Positions 1 through 7,611 of a stretch of 36,094 bases of DNA are shown piece by piece. The stretch is from Bacteroidota bacterium (lineage in GTDB: Bacteria; Bacteroidota; Bacteroidia; NS11-12g; UBA955), in contig JABMMZ010000109.1 of NCBI GenBank assembly GCA_013205405.1, forward strand, positions 1 through 36,094. Direction: 5' to 3'. The number at the start of each line of letters is the position of its first letter. Position 1 is the stretch's first letter. A program made the translations under genes and the position numbers. The notes beneath the pieces were generated by a model. It did not search any database, was not told where the DNA came from, and saw only the letters and a program-made list of their open reading frames with translations.

Positions 1-63
1 GGTAGACGCGCTGGTCTCAAACACCTGTGGGAAACCGTATCGGTTCGACTCCGATCCTGGGCA
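1..63 (+). tRNA. tRNA-Leu(CAA), 3' part, cut by window edge
   Basis: The window opens inside a leucine tRNA: the 3' half of the D arm (GGTAGACGC), an anticodon arm with loop CTCAAAC (anticodon CAA at 18-20), a long class II variable arm, the T arm ATCGG-TTCGACT-CCGAT (39-55) and the acceptor strand CCTGGGC with discriminator A at 63. CCA is not encoded; the next bases are CTA. About 18-20 bases of the 5' end lie outside the window. The anticodon stem 11-15/23-27 has one T-T mismatch (T12 with T26), which is unusual. Confidence 0.9.
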
Positions 64-71
64 CTATTCTT

Positions 72-110
72 AAAAGCATTATCGATTCATTTTCGGTAAT
101 GCTTTTTTTT
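72..110 (+). terminator. Rho-independent terminator after tRNA-Leu
   Basis: AAAAGCATTA (72-81) pairs with TAATGCTTTT (97-106), and the stem extends inward through TCG/CGG with one wobble pair. The loop is about 9 nt and the stem runs into a T tract. It sits 8 bases after the tRNA and ends its transcript before mtaB. Confidence 0.85.
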
Positions 111-137
111 ATTCTCCAATTCTTACTATAAATTCAT

Positions 138-145
138 TAATTTTG
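138..145 (+). promoter_or_regulatory. Bacteroidota minus-7 promoter box of mtaB
   Basis: TAATTTTG matches the Bacteroidota minus-7 consensus TAnnTTTG. It ends 9 nt before the ATG at 155, which supports that ATG as start rather than the TTG at 143 used by the ORF track, because that TTG lies inside the box. Confidence 0.65.
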
Positions 146-154
146 CATTACGTA

Positions 155-1474
155 ATGCAAAAATCTGTCGCATTTTATACACTGGGTTGTAAGCTCAATT
201 TTTCCGAAACTAGCACTATTGTTAGGCAGTTAGAAGATAATGGATTTGTAAAAAAAGAATTTACAGATGGTGCAGATTTATATGTTATCAATACTTGCTC
301 CGTTACCGATCATGCAGATAGAAAATGTAAAAAAGTAGTAAAGGAAGCCTTAAAATATAATGCCAATGCATTTATTGTAATAGTTGGTTGCTATGCGCAA
401 CTAAAACCCCAAGAAATAGCCAATATACATGGCGTAGATATGGTATTGGGGGCTGCCGAAAAGTTTAATTTGGTGAGCCATTTAAGCAGTTTAATAAAAA
501 AAGAAAAAGCTACTATTTTAAACGAAAACATTAAACAAACCAATGTTTTTATTCCTGGTTTCTCATTAGGCGATAGAACACGCTCTTTTATGAAAGTGCA
601 AGATGGCTGTGATTATTTTTGCTCATTTTGTACCATTCCATTAGCCAGAGGCACCAGCAGAAGCAATACCGTAAAAGAGACTGTTGAGAATGCTATAAAA
701 GTAGCCAATACCAGTATAAAAGAGGTGGTTTTAACAGGTATAAATTTAGGAGATTTTGGTGTTCAACATGGCGAAACTTTCTTTGATTTGATACTTGAAT
801 TAGATAAAATAGAAGGAATAGAGCGTTACCGTATTTCTTCTATAGAACCTAATTTATTGATCAATGAGATAATAGAATTTGTAGCCAATTCCAATAAATT
901 TATGCCGCATTTTCATATTCCTTTACAAAGTGGTAGCCCTAAAATATTAAAAGCCATGCGCAGAAAATACGAGCGTGAATTGTATGCCGAAAAAGTACAA
1001 TTGATAAAAAAACTGATACCACATTGCTGTATAGGTGTAGATGTTATTGTTGGTTTTCCGGGCGAGGGGGAAGAGGAATTTTTAGAAACCTATAATTTTA
1101 TAAATGGATTAGATATTTCTTATTTGCACGTATTTCCTTATTCAGAAAGAAGTAATACTTCGGCTGCCAAAATGAAAGATAAAGTGCATCTTTATAAACG
1201 CAATGATAGAACAGAGATGCTACGCATATTAAGCGAGAAAAAGAAACACGCCTTTTATCAAAGTCAAATAAATACAAACAGTAAAGTGCTTTTTGAAAAC
1301 GAAGAAAAAGGCACAAAGATGTATGGATTTACAGAAAATTATATTAAAATTGAAGCCGATTACGACCCCCTTTATATCAACGAAACAACTTCCGTATTGC
1401 TAACAGGCATAAATAGTCAAGGCTATGCTACTGCAGAAATAAATTACACACAACAACTTATACATGTATCCTAA
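155..1474 (+). CDS. mtaB: tRNA (t6A37) methylthiotransferase MtaB
   Basis: Radical-SAM enzyme of the MiaB/RimO/MtaB family that adds a methylthio group to t6A37 of ANN-decoding tRNAs, giving ms2t6A. The N-terminal UPF0004 domain has its three cluster cysteines in TLGCKLN, NTCSVT and VGCYAQ. The radical-SAM cluster motif is CDYFCSFC, followed by IPLARG, and the C-terminal about 65 residues fit a TRAM-like RNA-binding domain. The CKLN start and overall length (439 aa) fit MtaB better than MiaB or RimO. The ORF track starts at a TTG at 143; I choose ATG 155 because it puts the cluster motif at the usual distance and lies just after a minus-7 box. It is the first gene of an operon with lgt, whose start overlaps it by 11 bp. 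Confidence 0.92.
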   Translation: MQKSVAFYTLGCKLNFSETSTIVRQLEDNGFVKKEFTDGADLYVINTCSVTDHADRKCKKVVKEALKYNANAFIVIVGCYAQLKPQEIANIHGVDMVLGAAEKFNLVSHLSSLIKKEKATILNENIKQTNVFIPGFSLGDRTRSFMKVQDGCDYFCSFCTIPLARGTSRSNTVKETVENAIKVANTSIKEVVLTGINLGDFGVQHGETFFDLILELDKIEGIERYRISSIEPNLLINEIIEFVANSNKFMPHFHIPLQSGSPKILKAMRRKYERELYAEKVQLIKKLIPHCCIGVDVIVGFPGEGEEEFLETYNFINGLDISYLHVFPYSERSNTSAAKMKDKVHLYKRNDRTEMLRILSEKKKHAFYQSQINTNSKVLFENEEKGTKMYGFTENYIKIEADYDPLYINETTSVLLTGINSQGYATAEINYTQQLIHVS

Positions 1475-2681
1475 TTTTTATTATATCTTTCAAGATTGGT
1501 TTGGCGTTAACTGGCCTCACCTAAAATTAATCAATTCGTTTGGCTTTTTTGTTGCCGTATCCTTTATGTTAGGTTTCTACATTATGAGTATAGAAATAAA
1601 ACGCAAATATAAATTGGGTATACTAGGCGAAGGTAAAATATTAAAACAAACTGTGGGCAATCCTTTTCCAATGGGAGAGTATGTTTCAAGTGGTATTACT
1701 GGTTTTATAATTGGGTTTAAAATTATACCTATGTTATCAGATTTTTCAGTCATAGAAAACGATCCTCAAAAATATATATTGTCTACTCAGGGTAGTTTTG
1801 TTTGGGGAATTGTTGTTGCAGCAGCTTTTTTAGGATACAATTATTTTTTAGATAGAAAACAAAGATTGGCAGAGCCTAAAGAAGAATCGCACAAAGTAGA
1901 TCCTTCGTACCACATGGGTGCTATTACAATGGCGGCATTTATTGGCGGCTTATTAGGATCTAAATTATTTCATATTTTAGAAAATCTATCACAATTTAAA
2001 GCAGATCCTTGGGACAGTATTATGTCCTTTAGTGGGCTTACTTTTTTTGGAGGGTTAATAGTAGGAGGTGCTTCGGTATTATTTGTAGCCAAAAGAAAAG
2101 GCATCAAATTATTACACATGTTAGATGTTAGTGCACCTGCTATGATGATAGCTTATGGCTGCGGCAGAATAGGCTGTCATATAAGTGGCGATGGCGATTG
2201 GGGAATAGTTAATACATCACCTAAGCCTTCTTGGATGAGTACTTTACCAGATTGGCTTTGGAGCTATAATTACCCAAACAATGTCAATAAAGTTTGTAAT
2301 CCATTTGTAGAAGGAGATCAACAATATTTAGCCAATTCATTTTGCAATTTTGAAACTACGCCTTACCTAGTTTCGCCTGTATTTCCTACACCATTATTCG
2401 AAATAATAATGTGTATTGTATTGTTTGCCATTCTTTGGTTTTTAAGAAAACGTTTGAAATTTGCAGGTATATTATTTGGTATTTATTTAATTTTTAGTGG
2501 TATTGAACGCTTTTTAATTGAAAAAATAAGAGTGAATACCATTGTTAAATTTGGCATGACCCAGTCAGAAATTATTTCTATAATTTTATTCTTTCTAGGT
2601 ATTCTTTTAATTATATATAGCTACAAAAGAAAACTACCATTGACACTTAAAAAAGAAATTGGGACACCTATTGAATCTTAA
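1464..2681 (+). CDS. lgt: Prolipoprotein diacylglyceryl transferase (Lgt)
   Basis: Integral inner-membrane enzyme that transfers diacylglyceryl from phosphatidylglycerol to the lipobox cysteine of prolipoproteins, the first step of lipoprotein maturation. Several hydrophobic segments span the chain, for example near residues 20-40, 55-75, 95-115, 150-175, 190-210, 310-330 and 365-385. The signature GCGRIGCHISGDGDWG corresponds to the Lgt GRxGN region in its Bacteroidota form, and ERFLIEKIRVN near the C-terminus matches the conserved (I/E)RFxxExxR motif. At 405 aa it is longer than proteobacterial Lgt (about 290); a loop of about 50 residues after the signature and an inter-helix insertion account for it. 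It overlaps mtaB by 11 bp and is followed by the DUF4294 gene after 6 bp. Confidence 0.9.
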   Translation: MYPNFYYIFQDWFGVNWPHLKLINSFGFFVAVSFMLGFYIMSIEIKRKYKLGILGEGKILKQTVGNPFPMGEYVSSGITGFIIGFKIIPMLSDFSVIENDPQKYILSTQGSFVWGIVVAAAFLGYNYFLDRKQRLAEPKEESHKVDPSYHMGAITMAAFIGGLLGSKLFHILENLSQFKADPWDSIMSFSGLTFFGGLIVGGASVLFVAKRKGIKLLHMLDVSAPAMMIAYGCGRIGCHISGDGDWGIVNTSPKPSWMSTLPDWLWSYNYPNNVNKVCNPFVEGDQQYLANSFCNFETTPYLVSPVFPTPLFEIIMCIVLFAILWFLRKRLKFAGILFGIYLIFSGIERFLIEKIRVNTIVKFGMTQSEIISIILFFLGILLIIYSYKRKLPLTLKKEIGTPIES

Positions 2682-2687
2682 TTTAAT

Positions 2688-3311
2688 ATGAAAGCTTTAT
2701 TTTTCTTTTTTTTACTATTTCTTTCTGTTTGCAGCAATGCACAAGTAACTGCTGATACGACTAAAAAAGACACCTCTAAAACAGCCTGTGACATGGTAAA
2801 AACTGGGTTTGAGGTAAAAAATGGAGATACTATTCCAGTTTATTTATTAAAAAAATTCAAGGTTAATAAAGAATCGGAAGCTACCCAAGCCGAAAAAGAT
2901 GCTTTTGCACGCTTAGTGCGCTATGTAAAAAAGGCTTTGCCTTATGCTAAATTAGCTGCTTTCAGAATTCAAGTAATGGAAGATAACCTAAGCTTAATAA
3001 TTAGTGCTAAAGAAAAGAAAAAATATGTAAAAGCTTGCGAAAAGTCTATAAAAGCGCAGTTTATGGATGACCTTAAAAATTTATATGTAGAAGAAGGGCG
3101 TATTTTATTAAAATTAATTCACCGCGAAACAGGAAAAACGACTTTTGATATTATGAAAAATTACAGCGGTTCAATGGAAACTATTTTTTGGCAAACAATG
3201 GCCAAAACATACAAAGCCAATATGAAAGACACCTACGACCCTGTAGTGGATTACCGAATTGAAGAAATTATTAAATCTTTAAACTTAGACAATGCCTTAC
3301 CCCAAAATTAA
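2688..3311 (+). CDS. DUF4294 family secreted protein
   Basis: Bacteroidota-specific protein of unknown function. Residues 1-18 form a signal peptide (FFFFLLFLSVCSNAQ), so it is exported. The family core is visible as GDTIPVYLLKKF, then a Lys/Ala-rich helical stretch (ALPYAKLAAFRIQVMEDNL) and the segment ACEKSIKAQFMDDL...LLKLIHRETG. The C-terminal half is mostly helical with a YDPVVDYRIEEII end. It lies 6 bp after lgt and its last 20 bp overlap bshB1, so it belongs to the mtaB operon. I recognise the family but know no established biochemical role; the operon suggests an envelope or housekeeping role, which is inference. Confidence 0.8.
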   Translation: MKALFFFFLLFLSVCSNAQVTADTTKKDTSKTACDMVKTGFEVKNGDTIPVYLLKKFKVNKESEATQAEKDAFARLVRYVKKALPYAKLAAFRIQVMEDNLSLIISAKEKKKYVKACEKSIKAQFMDDLKNLYVEEGRILLKLIHRETGKTTFDIMKNYSGSMETIFWQTMAKTYKANMKDTYDPVVDYRIEEIIKSLNLDNALPQN

Positions 3312-4020
3312 TATTTTAGCCTTTGCTGCACATCCCGATGATGTTGAAATTTCCATATCAGGTACTATGTTAAAACACAAAGCCAATGGCTTAAGTACAG
3401 GCATTATAGATTTAACAAAAGGGGAGTTGGGCACCAGAGGTTCGGCCGAAATACGGAAAAATGAGGCAGCAAAAGCTACACAAATTTTAGAATTAGATAT
3501 TAGAGAAAATTTAGGTTTTGCAGATGGTTTTTTTCAATATACCGAAGATAATCTAAAAGCCATAGCCAAGTGTATTCGAAAATACCAGCCAGATATTGTG
3601 CTTTGTAATGCTATATCCGATAGACATCCCGACCATGGAAAAGGTCATAAAATAGTAGCCGATGCTTGTTTTTTATCTGGCTTATTAAAAATTGAATTGC
3701 AAGATGAAAACGGCCTTAATTTAGCCCCATGGCGTCCCAAAGCAGTATATGCCTATATACAAGATAATTTTATAGAACCCGATTTTGTAATAGATGTAAC
3801 AGCGAATTGGGATAAAAGAATGGAAGCCTTGCTGAGTTACGAATCGCAATTTTACAAGGCTAATTCTACCGAACCCAAAACCCCTATATCCTCGCAAGAG
3901 TTTTTAAAACACATTGAAGGTCGTTGTCTGCAAATGGGTAGATACATAGGTGTTAAATACGCAGAAGGCTTTAATGTTGTGCGTCCAGTTGGGGTTAATT
4001 TATTGACGGATTTGGTTTAG
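3292..4020 (+). CDS. bshB1: Bacillithiol biosynthesis deacetylase BshB1
   Basis: PIG-L/LmbE-family zinc deacetylase that converts GlcNAc-malate to GlcN-malate in bacillithiol synthesis. The metal-binding motif AAHPDDVE is at residues 12-19, the BshB1-typical LTKGELGTRG at about 41-50 and the second metal site DRHPDHGKGH at about 105-114. Length (242 aa) is normal. The start ATG lies inside the DUF4294 gene (20-bp overlap), implying translational coupling. It is the last gene of the operon. Its presence implies that the cell makes bacillithiol, which matters for the DinB-like gene at 10827. Confidence 0.9.
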   Translation: MPYPKINILAFAAHPDDVEISISGTMLKHKANGLSTGIIDLTKGELGTRGSAEIRKNEAAKATQILELDIRENLGFADGFFQYTEDNLKAIAKCIRKYQPDIVLCNAISDRHPDHGKGHKIVADACFLSGLLKIELQDENGLNLAPWRPKAVYAYIQDNFIEPDFVIDVTANWDKRMEALLSYESQFYKANSTEPKTPISSQEFLKHIEGRCLQMGRYIGVKYAEGFNVVRPVGVNLLTDLV

Positions 4021-4160
4021 TTTTTTGGCTTTAATAAATATTAAAATTAGCATAATAATTAGAAGCAACCAAGCAGGATAGAAAGAGTAAATTAGTTTTA
4101 CATTTCTTTTTCTTTAGCATTTTCTTTTTCTTGTTTTATCTCATTTTTATATACTCCTAA
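4000..4160 (-). pseudogene. Possible relic of a small single-TM protein
   Basis: On the minus strand a Lys/Glu-rich stretch (EIKQEKENAKEKE) is followed, after a one-base frame change, by a hydrophobic helix (YPAWLLLIIMLILIFIKAKK) and a stop near 4000. Joined, the pieces read like the C-terminus of a small membrane protein. They lie just downstream of the larger relic at 4167-4706 and share its strand, so both may have been one operon. The 3' end overlaps the end of bshB1 on the opposite strand. The call rests on frame-joining by eye and is tentative. Confidence 0.3.
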
Positions 4161-4166
4161 TATAAT

Positions 4167-4706
4167 TTAACCATCTGGATAAATAATTGGATTTATTTCA
4201 ATATTATTAGTTGTACGATTTAATTTTTCTTCTCTTTTTCTTTCCTCTTCTTCTATTTTTAATGGTTTGTTAAATATTAAAATTTTATTCAAATGACTAC
4301 CGTATAACTGACATTTTGATGAATCTATGTAATCCAATACTTTTATAAACATTTCACATTTAGCATCGTCCTTAAAAGTTATTAATACACTATTAGTGGC
4401 AAATTATACAATATTAATAACAGCAACTAATTGTCTTATTAAATCTAATTTAACCTTAAAGCTACTGGGGATGCCATTGATATTAATTTTAAAGATAGGG
4501 TTTCTAAAATAATCTTCTATAAAATCACTTCTTCCAATCGAATTTTTAGAACGATTTTTCTTATATGAATTTATTTCTATGGCCGTTTCCTTTTGAAAAA
4601 CCTTACTTTTATCTAAAAATCAAAAGCATAAAATGGGTAATAATAATAATAGGCTTATAATGCACGGGATATAATATATTCGCTTGCTATGTTTTTTAAT
4701 TACCAA
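4167..4706 (-). pseudogene. Decayed ExbD/TolR-like membrane protein gene
   Basis: One minus-strand frame reads through 180 codons with only two internal stops, a TGA (4620-4622) and a TAA (4404-4406). It begins at a possible TTG start with a basic segment and a hydrophobic helix (IPCIISLLLLLPILCF). A soluble part follows with ININGIP and, further on, LITFKDDAKCEMFIKVLDYI, which has the look of the ExbD/TolR periplasmic domain (a beta strand, then Asp/Lys, then an alpha helix). The track shows only the last 61 aa. Uninterrupted coding character on both sides of the two stops argues for a recent nonsense-inactivated gene. The ExbD resemblance is from memory of the family pattern and is weak. 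Confidence 0.55.
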
Positions 4707-4729
4707 TGTGTTTTAAAGATAATTTTATT

Positions 4730-5923
4730 TTACCTTTTTCCATACCTTTTTGTAAAAGGCTTTTCAACTATTTTTTTAGGATTATAAGTAGGGGCAACGC
4801 CAAGTTTTTCAGGCAATGGCAATTTATTAACTTCATATCCAATTAAATTTTCAATATCTAAAAATTTAAATTGTTTAAAATCATTGATAAAAGTAATGGC
4901 TTCACCTTTGCTTTCTGCACGGGCCGTTCTGCCAATTCTGTGAACATAATCCTCAGCATCATTGGGTATATCGTAATTAATCACTAAACCAATATCTTCA
5001 ATATCTATACCTCTAGAAAGAATATCTGTGGCTACTAAAATTTGTAAACTTTTATTTTTAAAATTTCTCAGTACTTCCTCTCTTTCGGATTGTTCTAAAT
5101 CGGAATGAATAGCTTTGGCTTTAAAACGTTCTCGTTGCAATTCAACCTCTAAAGTTTTTACTTTTATTTTAGTACTAACAAAAATAATAACACTAGAATA
5201 TTCTTTTTGACTTAAAATATGCTTAATCAATTTGTTTTTCTGATGGTCGAATACCAAATAGGCCGATTGGGTAATGCCAGCAGCAGGTTTCGAAATAGAC
5301 AAACTTATTTCTTCAGGATTTTTAAGTAATTGATTGGCTAAAGTTCTAATTTTATGCGGCATAGTGGCCGAAAACATTAGCGATTGTCTATCTTTAGGAA
5401 TATGGGTAATTATTTTAGTAATATCTTCAAAAAATCCCATATCCAACATTCTATCGGCTTCATCTAAAATAAAATGTTTTAAATGCGGTAGTTTAACATA
5501 GCCCATATTTAAATGCGCAATTAATCTACCTGGTGTTGCTATAATAATATTAGTACCTTCTAAAAAGGCCTTTTTCTCTTTTTGAAAAACCATGCCATCG
5601 CTACCGCCATAAATAGCCATGGTGCTAATTCCAGAAAAATAGGTAAATCCCTGCAATGCTTGGTCAATTTGCAAAGCCAGTTCTCGAGTAGGTACTACAA
5701 TTAAAGTATTTGTAAAATCGGAAGGCGTTAAAGAAAGCTTGTGTAAAATTGGCAATAAGAAAGCAGCAGTTTTGCCGGTGCCAGTTTGTGCGCAAGCAAT
5801 TAAATCTTTTCCTGCTAAAATAATTGGTATTGCTTTCTCTTGTATAGGAGTGGCGTTTTCGTAACCCATGCTTTCTATACTACTTTGTAAGCTAGGTTCA
5901 AAATTAAATTCTGTAAAGTTCAA
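4730..5923 (-). CDS. DEAD-box RNA helicase, RhlE type
   Basis: ATP-dependent RNA helicase with the full motif set: Q motif (ATPIQEKAIP), Walker A AQTGTGKT, PTRELA, TPGR, DEADRMLDMGF, SATMP, the ARGID equivalent SRGIDIEDI and HRIGRTAR. It has a short basic tail (KKIVEKPFTKRYGKR). Such helicases act in ribosome assembly and RNA turnover, especially in the cold. The track starts at TTG 5944, but that codon is part of a minus-7 box. The next in-frame TTG (5921-5923) gives MNFTEFNF, the usual N-terminus of this family, so I place the start there; no ATG precedes the Q motif. The SDR gene lies 17 bp upstream of the track start, with its own possible promoter. Confidence 0.88.
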   Translation of the reverse strand: MNFTEFNFEPSLQSSIESMGYENATPIQEKAIPIILAGKDLIACAQTGTGKTAAFLLPILHKLSLTPSDFTNTLIVVPTRELALQIDQALQGFTYFSGISTMAIYGGSDGMVFQKEKKAFLEGTNIIIATPGRLIAHLNMGYVKLPHLKHFILDEADRMLDMGFFEDITKIITHIPKDRQSLMFSATMPHKIRTLANQLLKNPEEISLSISKPAAGITQSAYLVFDHQKNKLIKHILSQKEYSSVIIFVSTKIKVKTLEVELQRERFKAKAIHSDLEQSEREEVLRNFKNKSLQILVATDILSRGIDIEDIGLVINYDIPNDAEDYVHRIGRTARAESKGEAITFINDFKQFKFLDIENLIGYEVNKLPLPEKLGVAPTYNPKKIVEKPFTKRYGKR

Positions 5924-5941
5924 ATTATTTTTTAAAAAAGA

Positions 5942-5949
5942 CAAAATTA
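5942..5949 (-). promoter_or_regulatory. Minus-7 promoter box of the RhlE-type helicase
   Basis: On the minus strand, TAATTTTG matches TAnnTTTG exactly. It ends 18 nt before the preferred TTG start at 5923 and lies in the short gap after the SDR gene, so the helicase can be transcribed on its own. Confidence 0.5.
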
Positions 5950-5960
5950 ATGTAAATAGC

Positions 5961-6716
5961 TTAACTACTCATTACACTGCCACAATTAATATCTACCACC
6001 TGTCCAGTAATAGCTTTTTGTTTTAGTAAATAATGCACTAAATCAGCAATCTCCTCAGGTTCGGCCATTCTACCTAGAGGCACACTTTGCATGGCTATTT
6101 TATGAAAATCTTCTACCGGAATACCCAAACCATTTGCTATGCCTTGCATACCTTCCTTAGCCATATTGGTATTCACCCAGCCTGGACTAATAGCATTTAC
6201 CAATATGTTGTGCTCAGCCAATTCCATAGCCCAACTTCGCATTAGACCTAGAATACCAGCTTTTGAAGCACAATAAGCGGTGTAGTTTTTTACGCCTAAT
6301 CTTGCTAAAACGCTAGAAGTTAAAAGGATATGTTTTTCTTTACTTAAATTTTCTTTTAATTGAGGTAAAAATGCATTTACAAACCAATAGGTGCCATTTA
6401 AGTTGGTATCTATAATTTCATCCCATCTATCTTCTTCGCCATAGTGGTTCTCGCCTCCAACACCGGCATTTGCTATTATACCATCAATTTGAGAGCCACT
6501 AAAAATACTGGATACTTGCTCGCAATTTTCTCTTTCTCTAATATTCGTAGCTATAACCAAGTGATTGCCTTTTGGCATAAGGTTTAGGGTTTCTTCAAGT
6601 TTTACTTCATTTCTACCAGCTAAAATAATGGCTGCGCCTTCTTGGGCTAATTTAATAGCTATTGCTCTGCCAATGCCACTGCCGGCTCCACTAATAATAT
6701 ATCTTTTGTCTTTCAT
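5961..6716 (-). CDS. SDR family NAD(P)-dependent oxidoreductase
   Basis: Classical short-chain dehydrogenase of normal length (251 aa). Visible features are the cofactor motif SGAGSGIGRA near residue 9, NAGVGG for the central sheet, the catalytic Ser in LLTSSVLARLG, the YCASKAG catalytic Tyr/Lys pair and the SPGWVNTNM loop after it. The substrate cannot be told; FabG-like 3-oxoacyl reduction or a sugar/alcohol dehydrogenase are both possible. Upstream on the minus strand TATATTTT (one mismatch to the minus-7 box) ends a few bases before the ATG. The helicase gene follows on the same strand. Confidence 0.85.
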   Translation of the reverse strand: MKDKRYIISGAGSGIGRAIAIKLAQEGAAIILAGRNEVKLEETLNLMPKGNHLVIATNIRERENCEQVSSIFSGSQIDGIIANAGVGGENHYGEEDRWDEIIDTNLNGTYWFVNAFLPQLKENLSKEKHILLTSSVLARLGVKNYTAYCASKAGILGLMRSWAMELAEHNILVNAISPGWVNTNMAKEGMQGIANGLGIPVEDFHKIAMQSVPLGRMAEPEEIADLVHYLLKQKAITGQVVDINCGSVMSS

Positions 6717-7138
6717 GTGGGAAAATATAAATAAGGTCGCAATATAAATAAAATCTTAAAAGTAAAAAGTAGTTTTAAAATTAATTATGGATTAAATGAA
6801 AAATAGTAGGGGAATGTATTAGTTGAAAAAGTGAGTTATTATGTCTAAATTATAAAATAAACAATATATATAAAGTTTTATAAAACAGTATATTATGTAA
6901 TTTAACTAAATAATATATTTAGATATATAATGTATTAGATTTATTCCTTGTGTAATGCTATAAAAGATATTATTATTAAATATTAAGAAGCTTTCGGGCT
7001 TGCTGCTCTAAATATCAATTGATTAAGTTAAATTACAGTTAGAAAAGGTGTAATCTTGAGTTGGGATATCTTTGTAACGGTACTTAAATTTCTGAAAATA
7101 TTTTAATAAAATATTGTTTTTCAATAACTTATATATAT
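6717..7138. other. AT-rich gap without recognisable genes
   Basis: About 420 bases with very high A+T and no sustained coding frame on either strand. The only GC-richer spot is near 6988-7012, where AAGC and GCTT flank a short loop (TTTCGG). I see no tRNA, transposase or att-like repeat. The right end passes into the operator array in front of the XRE gene. Confidence 0.5.
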
Positions 7139-7240
7139 TTTACAAACGTAAAATACAGTATTTACAATTGTAAAGAAGGTAATTTACGTTTGTAAACAAC
7201 TTGTTTTACAAATGTAAAGTCTATGTTTTACATTTGTCAA
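7139..7240. promoter_or_regulatory. Five phased 14-bp operators upstream of XRE gene
   Basis: Five copies of a palindrome of consensus TTTACnnnnGTAAA begin at 7139, 7161, 7183, 7205 and 7227, exactly 22 bp apart: TTTACAAACGTAAA, TTTACAATTGTAAA (perfect palindrome), TTTACGTTTGTAAA, TTTACAAATGTAAA and TTTACATTTGTCAA. The 8-bp spacers are unrelated in sequence, so this is not a simple tandem repeat. A 22-bp period is about two helical turns and puts all sites on one DNA face. The last site ends 1 bp before the ATG of the XRE gene and contains its promoter box. The obvious reading is an autoregulatory, cooperatively bound operator array (inference). Confidence 0.85.
7229..7236 (+). promoter_or_regulatory. 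Minus-7 box of XRE gene, inside operator 5
   Basis: TACATTTG matches TAnnTTTG and lies within the fifth operator, 5 nt before the ATG at 7242. A repressor bound there would block RNA polymerase directly. Operator 3 also contains a match (TACGTTTG, 7185-7192), and operators 1 and 4 contain matches on the minus strand. Confidence 0.6.
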
Positions 7241-7241
7241 C

Positions 7242-7586
7242 ATGATAGAAGATAAAATATTGATAATTTTTAACCGTTCTGGATTAAGTAGAACAGATTT
7301 TTCAAATAAGCTTGGAATAGCAAATGCAGTACTTTCTCACTTAGCTAGTGGAAGAAATAAAGCCAGTTTAGATTTAGTTATAAATATCCTTACTTATTTT
7401 CCTGATATAAGTGCAGATTGGCTTATATTGAACAAAGGTGAGATGCTACGGTCTCCTTTAGAAAATAATGCTGATAAGATAAAACTTAATTTATTGGATT
7501 ATTTAAATAAGATAACACATGCTAATAACTTAACACATGAAAAAATAAAGAATTTAGAAACTGAAATACAGAATATAAAGGATTAA
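7242..7586 (+). CDS. XRE-type HTH transcriptional regulator
   Basis: Small DNA-binding protein (114 aa). Residues about 8-62 form a Cro/CI-type helix-turn-helix: SRTDFSNKLGIANAVLSHLASGRN spans the recognition region, then LDLVINILTYFPDISADWLI with NKGEM. The rest (residues 80-114) is a polar, probably coiled-coil tail (KIKNLETEIQNIKD), a likely dimerisation element. There is no S24 peptidase domain, unlike many Bacteroidota repressors with the same N-terminal domain. It is monocistronic, with a phased operator array directly upstream, so autoregulation is likely. It ends 25 bp from the convergent arsR-type gene. It could be a former phage or mobile-element repressor, but no other such genes are nearby. 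Confidence 0.85.
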   Translation: MIEDKILIIFNRSGLSRTDFSNKLGIANAVLSHLASGRNKASLDLVINILTYFPDISADWLILNKGEMLRSPLENNADKIKLNLLDYLNKITHANNLTHEKIKNLETEIQNIKD

Positions 7587-7611
7587 AAATCGTATATATT
7601 AGCTTAAGCAA

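Noticed and set aside
4620-4622. TGA as selenocysteine codon in the ExbD-like frame
   Set aside because: A TAA also interrupts the same frame, there is no Cys-equivalent context and no SECIS-like stem was seen; simple decay is a better explanation.
7139-7240. CRISPR array
   Set aside because: The repeats are 14 bp with 8-bp spacers, palindromic and without cas genes; they are operators.
6717-7586. Prophage remnant around the XRE repressor
   Set aside because: No integrase, structural genes, att repeats or nearby tRNA were seen; the repressor alone does not support a prophage.
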